In this document: piece after piece, positions 31,976 to 41,536 of the stretch | Layout of the letters: each line of letters starts with the position of its first letter | Position numbering within the stretch: the stretch's first letter is position 1 | Source of the DNA: Corynebacterium aurimucosum ATCC 700975 | GTDB lineage: Bacteria; Actinomycetota; Actinomycetes; Mycobacteriales; Mycobacteriaceae | Assembly (NCBI RefSeq): GCF_007672725.1 | Contig: NZ_VDTC01000006.1 | Location: forward strand, 108,916-172,915 | Length of the DNA stretch: 64,000 nucleotides | Direction: 5' to 3' | Notes under the pieces: generated by a model | Databases searched by the model: none | The model's input: the letters and a program-made list of their open reading frames with translations, nothing else | What the model was told of the DNA's origin: nothing | Translations under genes and position numbers: made by a program

Positions 31976-34498
31976 GTGGCTCTTTACCGGAAATATCGTC
32001 CAGCAACCTTCGCGGAAGTGGTAGGCCAAGAGCAGGTCACCACGCCTTTATCCGCCGCCCTCGATGCGGGGCGCATTAACCATGCGTACCTCTTTTCCGG
32101 CCCGCGTGGCTGCGGAAAGACGTCGTCGGCGCGCATCATGGCCCGCTCGCTGAATTGTGAGCAGGGGCCAACCTCAACGCCGTGCGGTGTGTGCGATTCG
32201 TGTGTCTCGCTGGCCCCGGGTGGTCCGGGCAACCTCGACGTCACGGAGCTCGACGCCGCCTCCCACAACGGTGTGGAGGATATGCGCGAGTTGCGTGACC
32301 GCGCCTACTACGCGCCGGCGGAGTCGCGCTACCGCATCTTCATCATCGATGAGGCCCACATGATTTCTGCCTCCGGTGCGAATGCCTTGCTCAAGGTTGT
32401 CGAGGAGCCGCCGGAGCACGTCATCTTCATCTTCGCCACGACGGAGCCGGAGAAGATCATCGGCACCATCCGCTCGCGTACCCACCACTATCCCTTCCGT
32501 CTGCTGACCCCGCCGGCGATGAAGGGGCTGCTGGAGCGCACCGTGGCCTCGGAGAACGTCCACGTGGATGACACCGTGTACCCCATGGTCATCCAGGCTG
32601 GCGGGGGTTCGCCGCGTGATACCTTGTCCATCCTTGACCAGCTGTTGGCGGGTGCGGGCCCCGATGGCTTGACCTACGAGGTAGCCCGCCCGCTTCTGGG
32701 TGTCACGGACGTGGGGTTGCTGGATAATACGGTGGATGCCCTGGCTAGTCAGGACAAGGCGGGGCTTTTCCGGCTTGTCGACGATGTCATTGAAGCCGGC
32801 CACGAACCTCGCCGTTTTGCCATCGACCTGTTGGATCGCTTGCGGGATCTGATGATCCTGCAAGCCGTGCCCTCCGCATTGGAGGAAGGTCTGGTCTCGG
32901 CGCCGACTGATCGCGGGGAAGTCCTTACCGCCCAGGCCCAGCGTTTCTCCGGTCCGCAGCTGGCCTACCTGGCGGAAACCGTCAACGAGCGCGTGTCCTC
33001 CCTGCGAGGTGCGACGTCCCCGCGCCTACTTCTAGAAATCCTCTGTGCCCACCTGATCGTTGGCTCCGCCCCCGCGGCGGCAGCCGCCGGTCAGGTACCC
33101 GGTGCCTTGCCGCAAGGTGCGGGGGCACAGCCTTCCGCACCCGCGGGGCAGGGCTCCGCGCCTGCGCAGCGCCAGCAATCTGCAGTCGCCAGCGCGCAGG
33201 ATCCCGCTGCCGCCGCCGCGGCCATCATCGCGCAGCGCCGCAGCCGTCAGGCAGCGAAGCAGGAGGCCCAGCAACAGCAACCACAGCAGGCCGAGCGGCC
33301 CCAAGAACCAGCCCGGCCTCAAGAACCAGCCCGGCCTCAAGAGGCGAAGCAACAGGCGCCGCAGCAACAGGAGGCTCAGGAGCAGCAACCTTCAGCCCCC
33401 GAGGCCTCGCAGTCTCAGGCGCCGGAGCGTCCTGCACAACCGGAAGTGCAGCCTGAGCCGCAGCAGGAGCAGCCGGAACAGCCGCAGCCATCGGAACAGC
33501 CTGAACAACAGGAACAGCAACCTGAGCCTGAGCAGCCCCAGGACCTCGCCGCGGAGATTCGCGGGCGATGGTCTGATCTGCGCGCCACGATTGGCCGCCG
33601 CAACAAGGTCGCTGAAATCATGCTCGCCGAAGCCCGTGTCCTCGGCGTGCGGGATGAGACTCTCGTCCTTGGACACACCACGGGCGCGTTGGCTGAACGC
33701 ATCAATTCACCAGGCACCAATGAGGTCATCGTGACCGTCCTCAAGGAAGAGCTCAGCCGAGAACTGAAGGTCACGTGTGTTATCGGTACCGACCCGAAGG
33801 CACACGGTTTCACGGTGCCAGAGCCCACCCAGCGCACCCAGTGGAACCCCAACCAACCGCAACGTGAGGCCTCCGAGCCCGACGAGGAGGCAGAGAGTCC
33901 GGCAGCGAAGGAACCCAATAACGCCAGCGATGATCCATGGGGCGCGCCGCGCCAAATCGGGCAGCAGGCTCCGTCGTCTGAAACGACGAGGGAGCAACCT
34001 CAGCCCCAGCACGGTGTGCGCGAGAAGGCAGACTCGCGCCCGCCGGCAGAACCACAGCGGTCGGAGGCCGCCCCGCGCGGGGCGGCGGTGCCCCCAAAGA
34101 GGGAGGCCCGTGGCAGCCAATGGCGATCACGCATCGCGCAGGCGACCCAGGTCGCGGCCCAACGCGATGAAGAGTTTTCCAAGGTTCCCAAGTTCGGCAA
34201 CGGCGTTCCGCTGCCGCCGGAGCCGGGTCCGGACGAAGGCGAGTTCGAGGCCCCACCGGAGGAGTACGGTCCACCGGCGGGGGCGAATGGAGCGTCGGAA
34301 AGCGCAGGCCACACGTCTGTTTCGCCGCAGCAGTCAGCTCCCCAGCATGCGCCCGCACCGCAGCCGGAGTACACCCGCGCGGATGAGGAGCGCGAGATGA
34401 TGGAGGCCGCGCAGAGCGCCGGAGAGATGGACCACCGCAACGCCACGGAGGTCGCCATGGAGCTCCTCGCGCAGGAGTTGGGAGCGCGGCGGCTGTAG
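31976..34498 (+). CDS. dnaX: DNA polymerase III subunits gamma/tau
   Basis: An 840-residue clamp-loader ATPase. Its N-terminal AAA+ domain has Walker A GPRGCGKTS (about 42-50), a four-Cys zinc module (CEQGPTSTPCGVCDSC), the DEAH-type box IIDEAHM and the sensor region FIFATTEPEKI. Residues 365-525 are a long Gln/Pro/Glu-rich linker with repeats such as RPQEPARPQE. A tau-like domain follows, then a second disordered, acidic region to the end. GTG start. Downstream ybaB and recR follow the usual order, linking replication and recombination repair. No slippery frameshift site for a separate gamma product was identified. Confidence 0.95.
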   Translation: MALYRKYRPATFAEVVGQEQVTTPLSAALDAGRINHAYLFSGPRGCGKTSSARIMARSLNCEQGPTSTPCGVCDSCVSLAPGGPGNLDVTELDAASHNGVEDMRELRDRAYYAPAESRYRIFIIDEAHMISASGANALLKVVEEPPEHVIFIFATTEPEKIIGTIRSRTHHYPFRLLTPPAMKGLLERTVASENVHVDDTVYPMVIQAGGGSPRDTLSILDQLLAGAGPDGLTYEVARPLLGVTDVGLLDNTVDALASQDKAGLFRLVDDVIEAGHEPRRFAIDLLDRLRDLMILQAVPSALEEGLVSAPTDRGEVLTAQAQRFSGPQLAYLAETVNERVSSLRGATSPRLLLEILCAHLIVGSAPAAAAAGQVPGALPQGAGAQPSAPAGQGSAPAQRQQSAVASAQDPAAAAAAIIAQRRSRQAAKQEAQQQQPQQAERPQEPARPQEPARPQEAKQQAPQQQEAQEQQPSAPEASQSQAPERPAQPEVQPEPQQEQPEQPQPSEQPEQQEQQPEPEQPQDLAAEIRGRWSDLRATIGRRNKVAEIMLAEARVLGVRDETLVLGHTTGALAERINSPGTNEVIVTVLKEELSRELKVTCVIGTDPKAHGFTVPEPTQRTQWNPNQPQREASEPDEEAESPAAKEPNNASDDPWGAPRQIGQQAPSSETTREQPQPQHGVREKADSRPPAEPQRSEAAPRGAAVPPKREARGSQWRSRIAQATQVAAQRDEEFSKVPKFGNGVPLPPEPGPDEGEFEAPPEEYGPPAGANGASESAGHTSVSPQQSAPQHAPAPQPEYTRADEEREMMEAAQSAGEMDHRNATEVAMELLAQELGARRL

Positions 34499-34555
34499 CG
34501 CGGCATCTGTACACTTGGCGCGTAGTGAAAATAACCGCACGAAAGGACTTTTAGC

Positions 34556-34936
34556 ATGACTGAGAACGATCCGATGCAGCAGGCAAATGACATGAACGAG
34601 ATCCTGGCGCAGGCCGCTCGCGTCCAGGCTGAACTAGAAAAGGCACAGAAGGAAATCCTGGCCGCCACCGTCGAAGGCAGCGCAGGCAATGGCCTGGTGA
34701 AGGTCACCATGACCGGTGGCGCTGAGCTGCAGAGCATCTCCATTGATAAGTCCGTGGTGGACCCGGAGGACATCGATACCCTCCAGGACCTCATCGTCGG
34801 TGCCTTCAAGGAGGCTCACGCCGCAGCTGGCCGCCTGGCACAGGAGAAGATTGGCCCGCTGTCCCAGGGCATGGGCCAGTCCCAGCAAAACTATGATGGT
34901 CCGTCCATCCAGGATGTCTTCGGCGGTAACCAGTAA
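34556..34936 (+). CDS. ybaB: YbaB/EbfC nucleoid-associated protein
   Basis: A 126-residue protein of the YbaB/EbfC family: small dimeric DNA-binding proteins, usually encoded between dnaX and recR. The pattern LAQAARVQAELEKAQKEILA, then GLVKVTMTGGAELQSISID and LQDLIVGAFKEAH is typical, with a disordered tail. An AAAGGA ribosome site precedes the ATG. A terminator follows. Confidence 0.92.
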   Translation: MTENDPMQQANDMNEILAQAARVQAELEKAQKEILAATVEGSAGNGLVKVTMTGGAELQSISIDKSVVDPEDIDTLQDLIVGAFKEAHAAAGRLAQEKIGPLSQGMGQSQQNYDGPSIQDVFGGNQ

Positions 34937-34952
34937 GCCGCGCGTTAGACTT

Positions 34953-34997
34953 AAAGGCCGTCGTTGCTCTCTTCGCGGAGGGTGGCGCGGCCTTTTG
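34953..34997 (+). terminator. Terminator after ybaB
   Basis: AAAGGCCG (34953-34960) pairs with CGGCCTTT (34988-34995) around a loop that can fold further, followed by TTGTTGTG. recR, 50 bases on, may therefore have its own promoter or be read through. Confidence 0.65.
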
Positions 34998-35050
34998 TTG
35001 TGTCTCCGGCCGTCAAGGTCGTGGGGATTGTTAAGTGAGGGGAGCATTGC

Positions 35051-35707
35051 GTGTTTGAAGGACCACTGCAGGATCTCATCGATGAGTTCTCGCGCCTGCC
35101 GGGTATTGGCCCGAAGTCAGCGCAACGCATCGCCTTCCACGTTCTGCATCAAGACCCGGAGGAGATCGACCGCCTCCAGAAGGCGCTGGGGGCAGTGCGT
35201 GATGGTGTGACTTTCTGCCGCATCTGCTGCAATATTTCGCGCGAGGAAGTCTGCCGCATTTGTATCAATTCGCAGCGCGATGCTTCCACCATCTGCGTGG
35301 TGGAAGAACCCAAGGACATCCAGGTCATCGAGCGCACCGGCGAATATAACGGCCGCTACCACGTGCTGGGCGGCGCGCTCGACCCGCTGGCGAACGTGGG
35401 CCCGAAAGACCTCAACATCACGCAACTGCTGCAGCGCCTCGGCGGCGTACTACCGGACCGAGAGCTTGCTGATTCCACCCCCGAGGAGCCGCTGTACGAC
35501 GACTCCCCGGACATCACCGAAGTCATCCTCGCCACCGATCCCAACACCGAAGGCGAGGCCACCGCGGCCTACCTCGTGCGCCTGCTACGAGACTTCCCGG
35601 GACTGAAGATCACGCGCCTGGCCTCCGGCATGCCGCTGGGAGGCGACCTTGAGTTTGTCGATGAGCTGACGCTTTCGCGTGCGTTGAGCGGCCGCCTGAC
35701 GGTCTAG
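35051..35707 (+). CDS. recR: Recombination mediator RecR
   Basis: A 218-residue protein of the RecFOR pathway, helping RecA load on gapped DNA. It has the helix-hairpin-helix start ([17 protein letters not shown]), a four-Cys zinc finger beginning [16 protein letters not shown], and a Toprim domain with VVEEPKD and the later [15 protein letters not shown] start. It ends 23 bases from the convergent gatD. Confidence 0.95.
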   Translation: MFEGPLQDLIDEFSRLPGIGPKSAQRIAFHVLHQDPEEIDRLQKALGAVRDGVTFCRICCNISREEVCRICINSQRDASTICVVEEPKDIQVIERTGEYNGRYHVLGGALDPLANVGPKDLNITQLLQRLGGVLPDRELADSTPEEPLYDDSPDITEVILATDPNTEGEATAAYLVRLLRDFPGLKITRLASGMPLGGDLEFVDELTLSRALSGRLTV

Positions 35708-35709
35708 CG

Positions 35710-35762
35710 GCGCGGTGCCTCCGAGCGCCCCTAGCGTTGCGAGCGCGGTGGCTCCGAGGCGC
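35710..35762. repeat. Imperfect tandem repeat between recR and gatD
   Basis: GCGCGGTGCCTCCGAGCGC at 35710-35728 recurs as GCGCGGTGGCTCCGAGGCGC at 35743-35762, a period of about 33 bases that spans the end of gatD. No terminator-like T-run is present between the two convergent genes. Confidence 0.4.
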
Positions 35763-36510
35763 TAAAGCGCTCGGTGCGCAGCTGATCAATGGCGGGGATG
35801 TTCAAGGGCTCGAGTTCGCTGAGTGCGACTCCCATGGCCTTGGCCAGCAGCAGATCAGCCAGTTGCGGGTTGCGTGCCAAGACGGGGCCGTGCATGTAGG
35901 TGGCGATGACGCTGCCCTGTACCGCGCCCTCGGCTTCACGCTGGACGGCCTTGTCGGAGAGATCCAGGATGGCGGCGGTATCTGCGTTACCGGTACCGCG
36001 CGTGAGCGTTCCCAGCGGCTGGGCGGCAGGGCCCAGGATGGTGGCACCCATGTGGTTTTCAAAACCGGTGAGCGGTTCGGTGAGCTCAGCGGTGATGCCG
36101 GCCTTGGTGGGTTCGGTGGCTACCTCGCCGATGGCGCGCTCGGCCATGGAGGCGGTGGTGGCGTCGATAAGCCCCACGCCATCCACCACGCGGCCAGATG
36201 CACGGAAGGACTCGCCGAGTACCTGCAGGCCCGCGCAAATCGCCAGAATCGGGCGACCTGCGGAGGCAGCGCGGGTGAGGCCACCGTCAGCGATGAGGTG
36301 CTCTGCCGCGAGAATCTGCGCGGTGTCCTCGCCGCCGCCGAGGGTGTAGACATCAAAGGATTCCGGCACCGGCTCACCCAGCTTGATGGGGACAATCTCC
36401 GCCTCGTGGCCGCGCATGCGGGCGCGCTGGCGCAGGACTAGGGCGTTGCCGTCATCGCCGTAGGTGCCCAGGATGTCAGGGAGGATGAGGCCAATCTGCA
36501 GGCTAGTCAT
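35731..36510 (-). CDS. gatD: Lipid II isoglutaminyl synthase, glutaminase subunit GatD
   Basis: A 259-residue class I (CobB/CobQ-like) glutamine amidotransferase. It releases ammonia from glutamine for MurT, which amidates D-glutamate in lipid II. The nucleophile Cys92 lies in AICAGLQ and the His in TYMHGPVLARNP (H207). It overlaps the end of murT by eight bases, so both are made from one message. Amidated D-iso-glutamine is needed for cross-linking in corynebacterial peptidoglycan. Confidence 0.92.
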   Translation of the reverse strand: MTSLQIGLILPDILGTYGDDGNALVLRQRARMRGHEAEIVPIKLGEPVPESFDVYTLGGGEDTAQILAAEHLIADGGLTRAASAGRPILAICAGLQVLGESFRASGRVVDGVGLIDATTASMAERAIGEVATEPTKAGITAELTEPLTGFENHMGATILGPAAQPLGTLTRGTGNADTAAILDLSDKAVQREAEGAVQGSVIATYMHGPVLARNPQLADLLLAKAMGVALSELEPLNIPAIDQLRTERFSASEPPRSQR

Positions 36511-37792
36511 TCGAGTGCTCCTTTGCTGCTGCGGCGGTGAGTGCCTTCTTCAGATCGCGGAAGGCGGTGTAGTTGGCCAAAACCTCGATGCGGCCTTCCG
36601 GACAGGATTGAATAGCGGTGAGCGGGTCCGCAATGAGCTCGTGCGAGATATCCGCATAGACCAAACGCACGGCCAGATCCGTGCCGCGCTCACCGGCTGC
36701 CTTGACGGGGATGCCTTCGAAATCCTCGAAGCGCACGTCCCAGAGCCAGGACATATCAATACCGTCGGCCACGTGGCCGTTAGTGGCGATGACCAAGCCA
36801 TCGGCGTCACGGTCCACCATGGACAGCGCCTCCTGCCAGCCGGCCGGATTCTTAGCCAAGAGCAGGCGGATTTCGCGTTTGCCCAGCGTGATGGTGGAGT
36901 AGCGTCCGGCCACGTCGTTGACGCTTTCGGCAGCGGCGATAGCCTTGTGGCGGTCCACGCCGAAGGCCTCCACGGCAGCGGCGACGGCCTGGGCGGCGTT
37001 ACCGCGGTTGGCCCGTCCCGGCAGAGCAAGCTTGAGCTTGTCGACGCCCCCCGGGCTCACAATGCCCTCCTCCGTCACCGCCCAGGTGGGGGTGGGGCGG
37101 CGGAACTCGCGGCCGTCGGCAAGCGGCTTGACCGCGCGCCAGTCCTCACCGTCACGCACGATGTGGCCGCCGGTGCGCGGACAGGTGACGGATTCGCCCA
37201 TCCAGCCGGCACCCGCGGACACCCAAATGACATTCTTTGCGTCATAGGCCACGGAGGTCATGAGGACGTCATCACAGTTGGCGATGACGAGCATGTCCGG
37301 GTGGGCCTCGACGGCGCCTCGCAGGGCGCGCTCAATCTTGTTGATCTCACCGACGCGATCCAGCTGGTCGCGGGAGAGATTCAGCAGCACGAGCGCTGTG
37401 GGGTTGAGGTTATCCGCAACGTGGGGGACATGGAGCTCGTCTACTTCTAAGACAAGATGGCTTGCATCCTTGCCAGCTAAGAGCGCGGAGATGATTCCCG
37501 CATCCATGTTGTCGCCGCCATCGTTGGTGGCCACGGTGTGCGTAGTGCGCACGGCTGCGGCGAGCATCCGCGTGGTCGTGGACTTGCCGTTGGTTCCGGT
37601 GACCAAGACGGCTGGGCGCTGCTTGGCCAGGTTTTGCATGATAGTGGGGTCAATGGCGTTAGCGATGAGCCCGCCGATCATGCCGCCCGCACCGCGGCCC
37701 GTGGCGCGCGAGGCGGTGGTGGCCAACGCCGCGGCGGAGGTTGCAACCGCGGTGCGCGCGGAAGAAAACGCGCTTCGGAAGTTAAAATTCAT
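36503..37792 (-). CDS. murT: Lipid II isoglutaminyl synthase, ligase subunit MurT
   Basis: A 429-residue Mur-ligase-type ATPase that uses ammonia from GatD to amidate D-glutamate of lipid II. The P-loop GTNGKST is at 66-72. The Mur central-domain stretch LLNLSRDQLDRVGEI and the C-terminal DUF1727-type region with MSWLWDVRFE (D352) are present. The zinc ribbon inserted in the central domain of characterised MurT proteins is degenerate: only Cys204 (TCPRTGGHIV) remains of the expected four. It is the first gene of the pair and starts 24 bases from the end of the DnaQ-like gene on the same strand. Confidence 0.9.
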   Translation of the reverse strand: MNFNFRSAFSSARTAVATSAAALATTASRATGRGAGGMIGGLIANAIDPTIMQNLAKQRPAVLVTGTNGKSTTTRMLAAAVRTTHTVATNDGGDNMDAGIISALLAGKDASHLVLEVDELHVPHVADNLNPTALVLLNLSRDQLDRVGEINKIERALRGAVEAHPDMLVIANCDDVLMTSVAYDAKNVIWVSAGAGWMGESVTCPRTGGHIVRDGEDWRAVKPLADGREFRRPTPTWAVTEEGIVSPGGVDKLKLALPGRANRGNAAQAVAAAVEAFGVDRHKAIAAAESVNDVAGRYSTITLGKREIRLLLAKNPAGWQEALSMVDRDADGLVIATNGHVADGIDMSWLWDVRFEDFEGIPVKAAGERGTDLAVRLVYADISHELIADPLTAIQSCPEGRIEVLANYTAFRDLKKALTAAAAKEHSND

Positions 37793-37816
37793 GCTCCCCA
37801 GAGTAGTCGGGGGACG

Positions 37817-39331
37817 CTAGCTATCGGTGTTGTGGGAGCGGTTGTGTCCCGAGTTTTGCTGGTTCTGCTGGCTACCGTTGCTGCGACGGCCGCGTCCGCC
37901 GCGGCGGCGACGCCGGCGCCCTTTGTTGCCGCCCTTATTCCGGTTGTTCGAGTTGGAGTCCGACTGAGCAGGCTTGTCGCTTGCGGATCCGTCGGCCGGG
38001 GAGCCCTGGTGTTTCTTCTGCCCTTGTCCTTGTTTAGGGGAGTGCTGGGCGTTGGAGGACTTGCGGCGCGAGCGGCGGCGGTTCTTGTTCGTGGAACGAT
38101 TGCGGTTGGGCTGCCCACTGCTGTGGCGCTTACCCGAATTGCTCGTTGCGCCGGAGGTGGATTGCTCTTCAGGTTCGGTCGGTTCCTCGATGCGCTCAAG
38201 GGCCGCGAGGAAGGCAACATCGGACATCAGCGGGATGTCCTTGCGGTGAGCATGCATGGGCTTGCCCACAAGGTTGGTGGTGATGTTGCAGACCACGAGG
38301 GACGTCTCGCGGGAGAGCTTCTCCGAGTAGTTCAGCTCCTCCCGGGCCAACGCCGCGATGATGGTGTCGGGGTCCTCGGTAATCTCCGGGGCAACGACGA
38401 TCTCCATGCCGCGGATGAGTTCCTTGCCGGGCACATAGGGGCCGGGGTTGTGGTGCTGACGGGGAGCTTCGGCAGCATCGACGCGGACGTGGGAGCGCTG
38501 CAGCCCAAAGCGATCAGCTCGCAGCTCATCCGGTGCCGCGCTGCTGAGCGGGCCCGCGGCTTGCGCACGGTAGAGGTCCACGAGAAGAAGGGTTGCCTCG
38601 CGGGAGGTGTCCTTTTCCGTTCGTTGCGCACGGTCGACGCTGGCGGTGGGGTCGGGCGCGGGAAGACCGGTATCCCGCGCGACGGCCGCTAGGCGGATAT
38701 CGGTGCCCCACACGCTTTGGCGGCGAGCGGTGGCAAGCGTATCGACGATGGTTACTGGGGTGGGAACGTGTCCCACCTTGAAGCGACGGCGCCGGCCTTT
38801 GCCGCGGTTGCGATTGCGCGCACGGTTTTGGCGGGCGGCGGCAGTCATCGCGCGGCGCGCTTCGGCGACGATGAAACCCCAGGTGTACGGGGCATCGTGG
38901 ACGATGAGCGTGCGGCCATCGATGAGCCGATCCAGCGGCTTGAGCAACATGGAAAAGGACTGACCCGCCTGGATTTCCTCAGCGCTCAAGCCGTGAAGAT
39001 GCCGGGGGCCAGGGTCTTCGCCGGGGTTGAGGACGGCGTGGAACTCTTGGCCGGTTTCACCCGCGGCGTTGAGTGTGAGCGCGTCCACGGTAAGCAACCG
39101 ACCTGTGGAGGGGTGAATGCCAGTGGTCTGGATGGTCAGCGCAACAAAGGGGAAGGCAGCGAGGGCTGCTTCGCGGGCCGACGCCCTATCTTCTTTGCTG
39201 TTCTGCTTGTTCTCAGCTGAGTGAGGGCGCGGTCCTGGTTTCGGGGCGCTGGATTGTGGCGACGCCGCGGCCGGCGTCTCTGCCGCGCTGAGCTGCGCTG
39301 CAGGTTCGGTGGGGCCGGGTGTCGTAGTCAT
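37817..39331 (-). CDS. DnaQ-like exonuclease-fold protein with BRCT-like part and dead active site
   Basis: A 504-residue protein in the place where corynebacteria carry a DnaQ-type gene. Residues 60-250 follow the DEDD exonuclease layout, but every catalytic acid that I can align is lost: VALTIQTTG instead of the D-x-E motif (T65, Q67), HDAPYTWGFI instead of HNAxFD (T150), and no His in the last motif. A BRCT-like unit follows (GMEIVVAPEI, then ETSLVVCN, about 307-350). The last 100 residues are very basic (Arg/Lys/Asn/Gln-rich) and should bind nucleic acid. It cannot be a proofreading enzyme by standard chemistry; a structural or binding role is inferred. The upstream 40 residues are disordered. 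Confidence 0.7.
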   Translation of the reverse strand: MTTTPGPTEPAAQLSAAETPAAASPQSSAPKPGPRPHSAENKQNSKEDRASAREAALAAFPFVALTIQTTGIHPSTGRLLTVDALTLNAAGETGQEFHAVLNPGEDPGPRHLHGLSAEEIQAGQSFSMLLKPLDRLIDGRTLIVHDAPYTWGFIVAEARRAMTAAARQNRARNRNRGKGRRRRFKVGHVPTPVTIVDTLATARRQSVWGTDIRLAAVARDTGLPAPDPTASVDRAQRTEKDTSREATLLLVDLYRAQAAGPLSSAAPDELRADRFGLQRSHVRVDAAEAPRQHHNPGPYVPGKELIRGMEIVVAPEITEDPDTIIAALAREELNYSEKLSRETSLVVCNITTNLVGKPMHAHRKDIPLMSDVAFLAALERIEEPTEPEEQSTSGATSNSGKRHSSGQPNRNRSTNKNRRRSRRKSSNAQHSPKQGQGQKKHQGSPADGSASDKPAQSDSNSNNRNKGGNKGRRRRRRGGRGRRSNGSQQNQQNSGHNRSHNTDS

Positions 39332-39429
39332 TGTTCACAGTTTAGTACCCAACCGCGAGGAAGCTGGAAAGGGCACACGTGAAGCTGCCGTATCCCCCGA
39401 ATTGGCAGCGAGGCAGGGCGTGTTGCGGA

Positions 39430-41295
39430 CTAGTCGGTCTCGATGATGATGACCCAGCCGTCGTGGTCTGGCGTGGGCTCGGGGGTCGGTTCGGGCTCAC
39501 GGCTCGGCTCAGGAGTGCGGTCCGATGTGGGCTCAGAAGTCTGTTCCGGCTTCGGCGTGGTGCTGGGCTTGGGCGAGGTGCTCGGCTTAGCCGTGGTGCT
39601 CGGCTTGGGCTGCTGAGTCTTTGTCGTGGTTGGCGTAGCAGTCGTGGAGGCAGCGGGCTTGGTGGTCGTCGGAGCAGGAGTAGTCGACTCCGCTGGCTTA
39701 GTCGTGGGCGGAGTGCTGACAGGTGTGGTGGTGCGGGACGTTGGCGTCGTAGCAGTCGTCTTCGGCGCCGAAGTTGATGAGGTCGGTGTCGTCGAAGAAG
39801 TTGGGGTCGCCGAAGGCGAGGACGTCGGCACGCTCCGCGTGGAGCTAGGTGCGCTCGTAGTTGTGGTGGTGGAGGTGGAATCCTCCTGGCGGGGCCGTGA
39901 CGTGCGCGACGTGGACTCTTCTGCGGCTTCGGTTTCCCGCGGTGCTGGTGGTGTGACTTCAGCGTGGTGCGTGTTGCGCGGGGAAGGAATTGCCTCCCCG
40001 GGCGTGACGAGCTCTGCACGTTGCGTGGGCTCGGCCAGCTTAATCGGCTCCGTCGGCGCAGACAGTTCCGTTGGCTCCGCCGGAGTCGAGGCAGTGGTTC
40101 GGTCGAGGGCGCGTGGTACTACCGAGTGCCCCTGGTTATCGGGGCGGTGGGCGCCTGCAGCCGTGTCCTCGGTTGCGTCAGCTTCGCTGGAAAGCGCGGC
40201 GTCAGCTTCTGCATTATTGGCCGGGCTGGGGGCAAGGAGCGAAGTGGTGTGCTCCTCTAAAGCCGAGTCAGCAACCTGATTGGGGGCGGAGTGAAGTGCG
40301 TGCACAGAGGATACGAAGCTAGCGGTTCCGCCGATGATGACGGCAACGCTTGCCGCGCACACCAGCTTGACACCAGTACTAGCAGCGGCGATCTTTGAGC
40401 CAACTGTTGCGGCGGTCCCGAAGGATTTCAAGGAGAGGACTTGTGCGCCCTGTGTGGCAGCGGAACTTGCGGTGTGTGCTGTGCCTGTTGCCTGGAATCC
40501 ACCCACCGGCGCGACTGCTGCATGAGCCCTATCGGTGTTTGTGGCCGTCGCGGCAACCGCGCCAGCGGCGGCAGCGATGACGCCGGCGGCCCCCACGGCG
40601 ACGTGAGCGTCTGGTGTTCCTTCGTCGGAGTAGACGGTGAGGGCTGGGGACTTGTCATCCGGCGTGAAGTAGGCGCGCGCAATGGCAATGAGACCCTCGT
40701 GCTTGAATCCAGCGATGGTATCGCTCAGCCACGTGGCCTGATCGCGCGGAACGGTGGCGATGAGCTTGTCATCGAGATGAATCTCGATGGCGCGGCGGAA
40801 GAAGCGCCGGCTGTTGGTTAAGCGCACGAGTAGATGCGCAGGGTGCTTCGGCAGGGAACGGGTGCGGGCCGAAAAGTCAGTGATGCGAAGGGCACGGTCG
40901 CCGTCGAGCATGCCCCATCGCTGAGCCGGGGGAACATTGATCGGGACGCACAGGCCTGGCTCCGGGAGGAGAACCTCGAATGCCGGAACGGTTTCCTCCA
41001 CCGCGTCCTCGCGGAGCGAAATCTCTGCGGTGGCCTGTGGGGTCAAACCCGCGCTAATGATCCAATCCAATTCCGTGTAATCGGCGGATTGGGAAGCGGG
41101 GATGACGCCAACGATGTCATCTTCATACCGGACGCGGAAGCCGGAGCTTGAGTGCCCACACAGGGTGACGTTGAGGTGATTGTTATCCGCCAGGGAGAGC
41201 AGCTGCAGGAACATCTCCGGGTTAACGGCGTCAACCGTGAGGCGGCGAGGTTCACCAAACCCAGAGTGGGGGACCACGTAGTTAGTGACCGTCAT
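39430..41295 (-). CDS. Membrane protein with duplicated N-terminal domain and long Ser/Thr/Pro stalk
   Basis: 621 residues from the ATG at 41295; an open frame 16 codons longer is less likely. Two copies of a cytosolic domain of about 90 residues can be seen: VRYEDDIVGVIPASQSADY followed by an Ile-Ile-Ser-Ala-Gly-Leu-Thr helix, and IEIHLDDKLIATVPRDQATW followed by a similar helix. One membrane helix lies at about 309-331. Beyond it, about 280 residues rich in Thr, Ser, Pro and Ala look like an extended, possibly glycosylated stalk; the protein ends with the hydrophobic WVIIIETD. This suggests an inside-to-outside linker. No family is recognised and it has no operon partner. Confidence 0.7.
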   Translation of the reverse strand: MTVTNYVVPHSGFGEPRRLTVDAVNPEMFLQLLSLADNNHLNVTLCGHSSSGFRVRYEDDIVGVIPASQSADYTELDWIISAGLTPQATAEISLREDAVEETVPAFEVLLPEPGLCVPINVPPAQRWGMLDGDRALRITDFSARTRSLPKHPAHLLVRLTNSRRFFRRAIEIHLDDKLIATVPRDQATWLSDTIAGFKHEGLIAIARAYFTPDDKSPALTVYSDEGTPDAHVAVGAAGVIAAAAGAVAATATNTDRAHAAVAPVGGFQATGTAHTASSAATQGAQVLSLKSFGTAATVGSKIAAASTGVKLVCAASVAVIIGGTASFVSSVHALHSAPNQVADSALEEHTTSLLAPSPANNAEADAALSSEADATEDTAAGAHRPDNQGHSVVPRALDRTTASTPAEPTELSAPTEPIKLAEPTQRAELVTPGEAIPSPRNTHHAEVTPPAPRETEAAEESTSRTSRPRQEDSTSTTTTTSAPSSTRSVPTSSPSATPTSSTTPTSSTSAPKTTATTPTSRTTTPVSTPPTTKPAESTTPAPTTTKPAASTTATPTTTKTQQPKPSTTAKPSTSPKPSTTPKPEQTSEPTSDRTPEPSREPEPTPEPTPDHDGWVIIIETD

Positions 41296-41536
41296 AGTGT
41301 TCGCCTTCGCCTGCAGAACTGCAACAAATGCGCGCAGTTGCAAAACTGAGCGCAGTAGGGAATGCCGAAGTTCGGACTGAAATTCTTATTGGGTGCACAA
41401 GGTGTTCAATGCCTTTGTGCAATTGTGTCGCGTATTTATTCTATAGCTCTCCGTGCTGGCCTACAACAATGTGTAGCCAGCGCGATGTTACGGTCAGTAG
41501 CTTTAGCGAGGGGAGTGCGCGTGCGAGAGACTGCGC

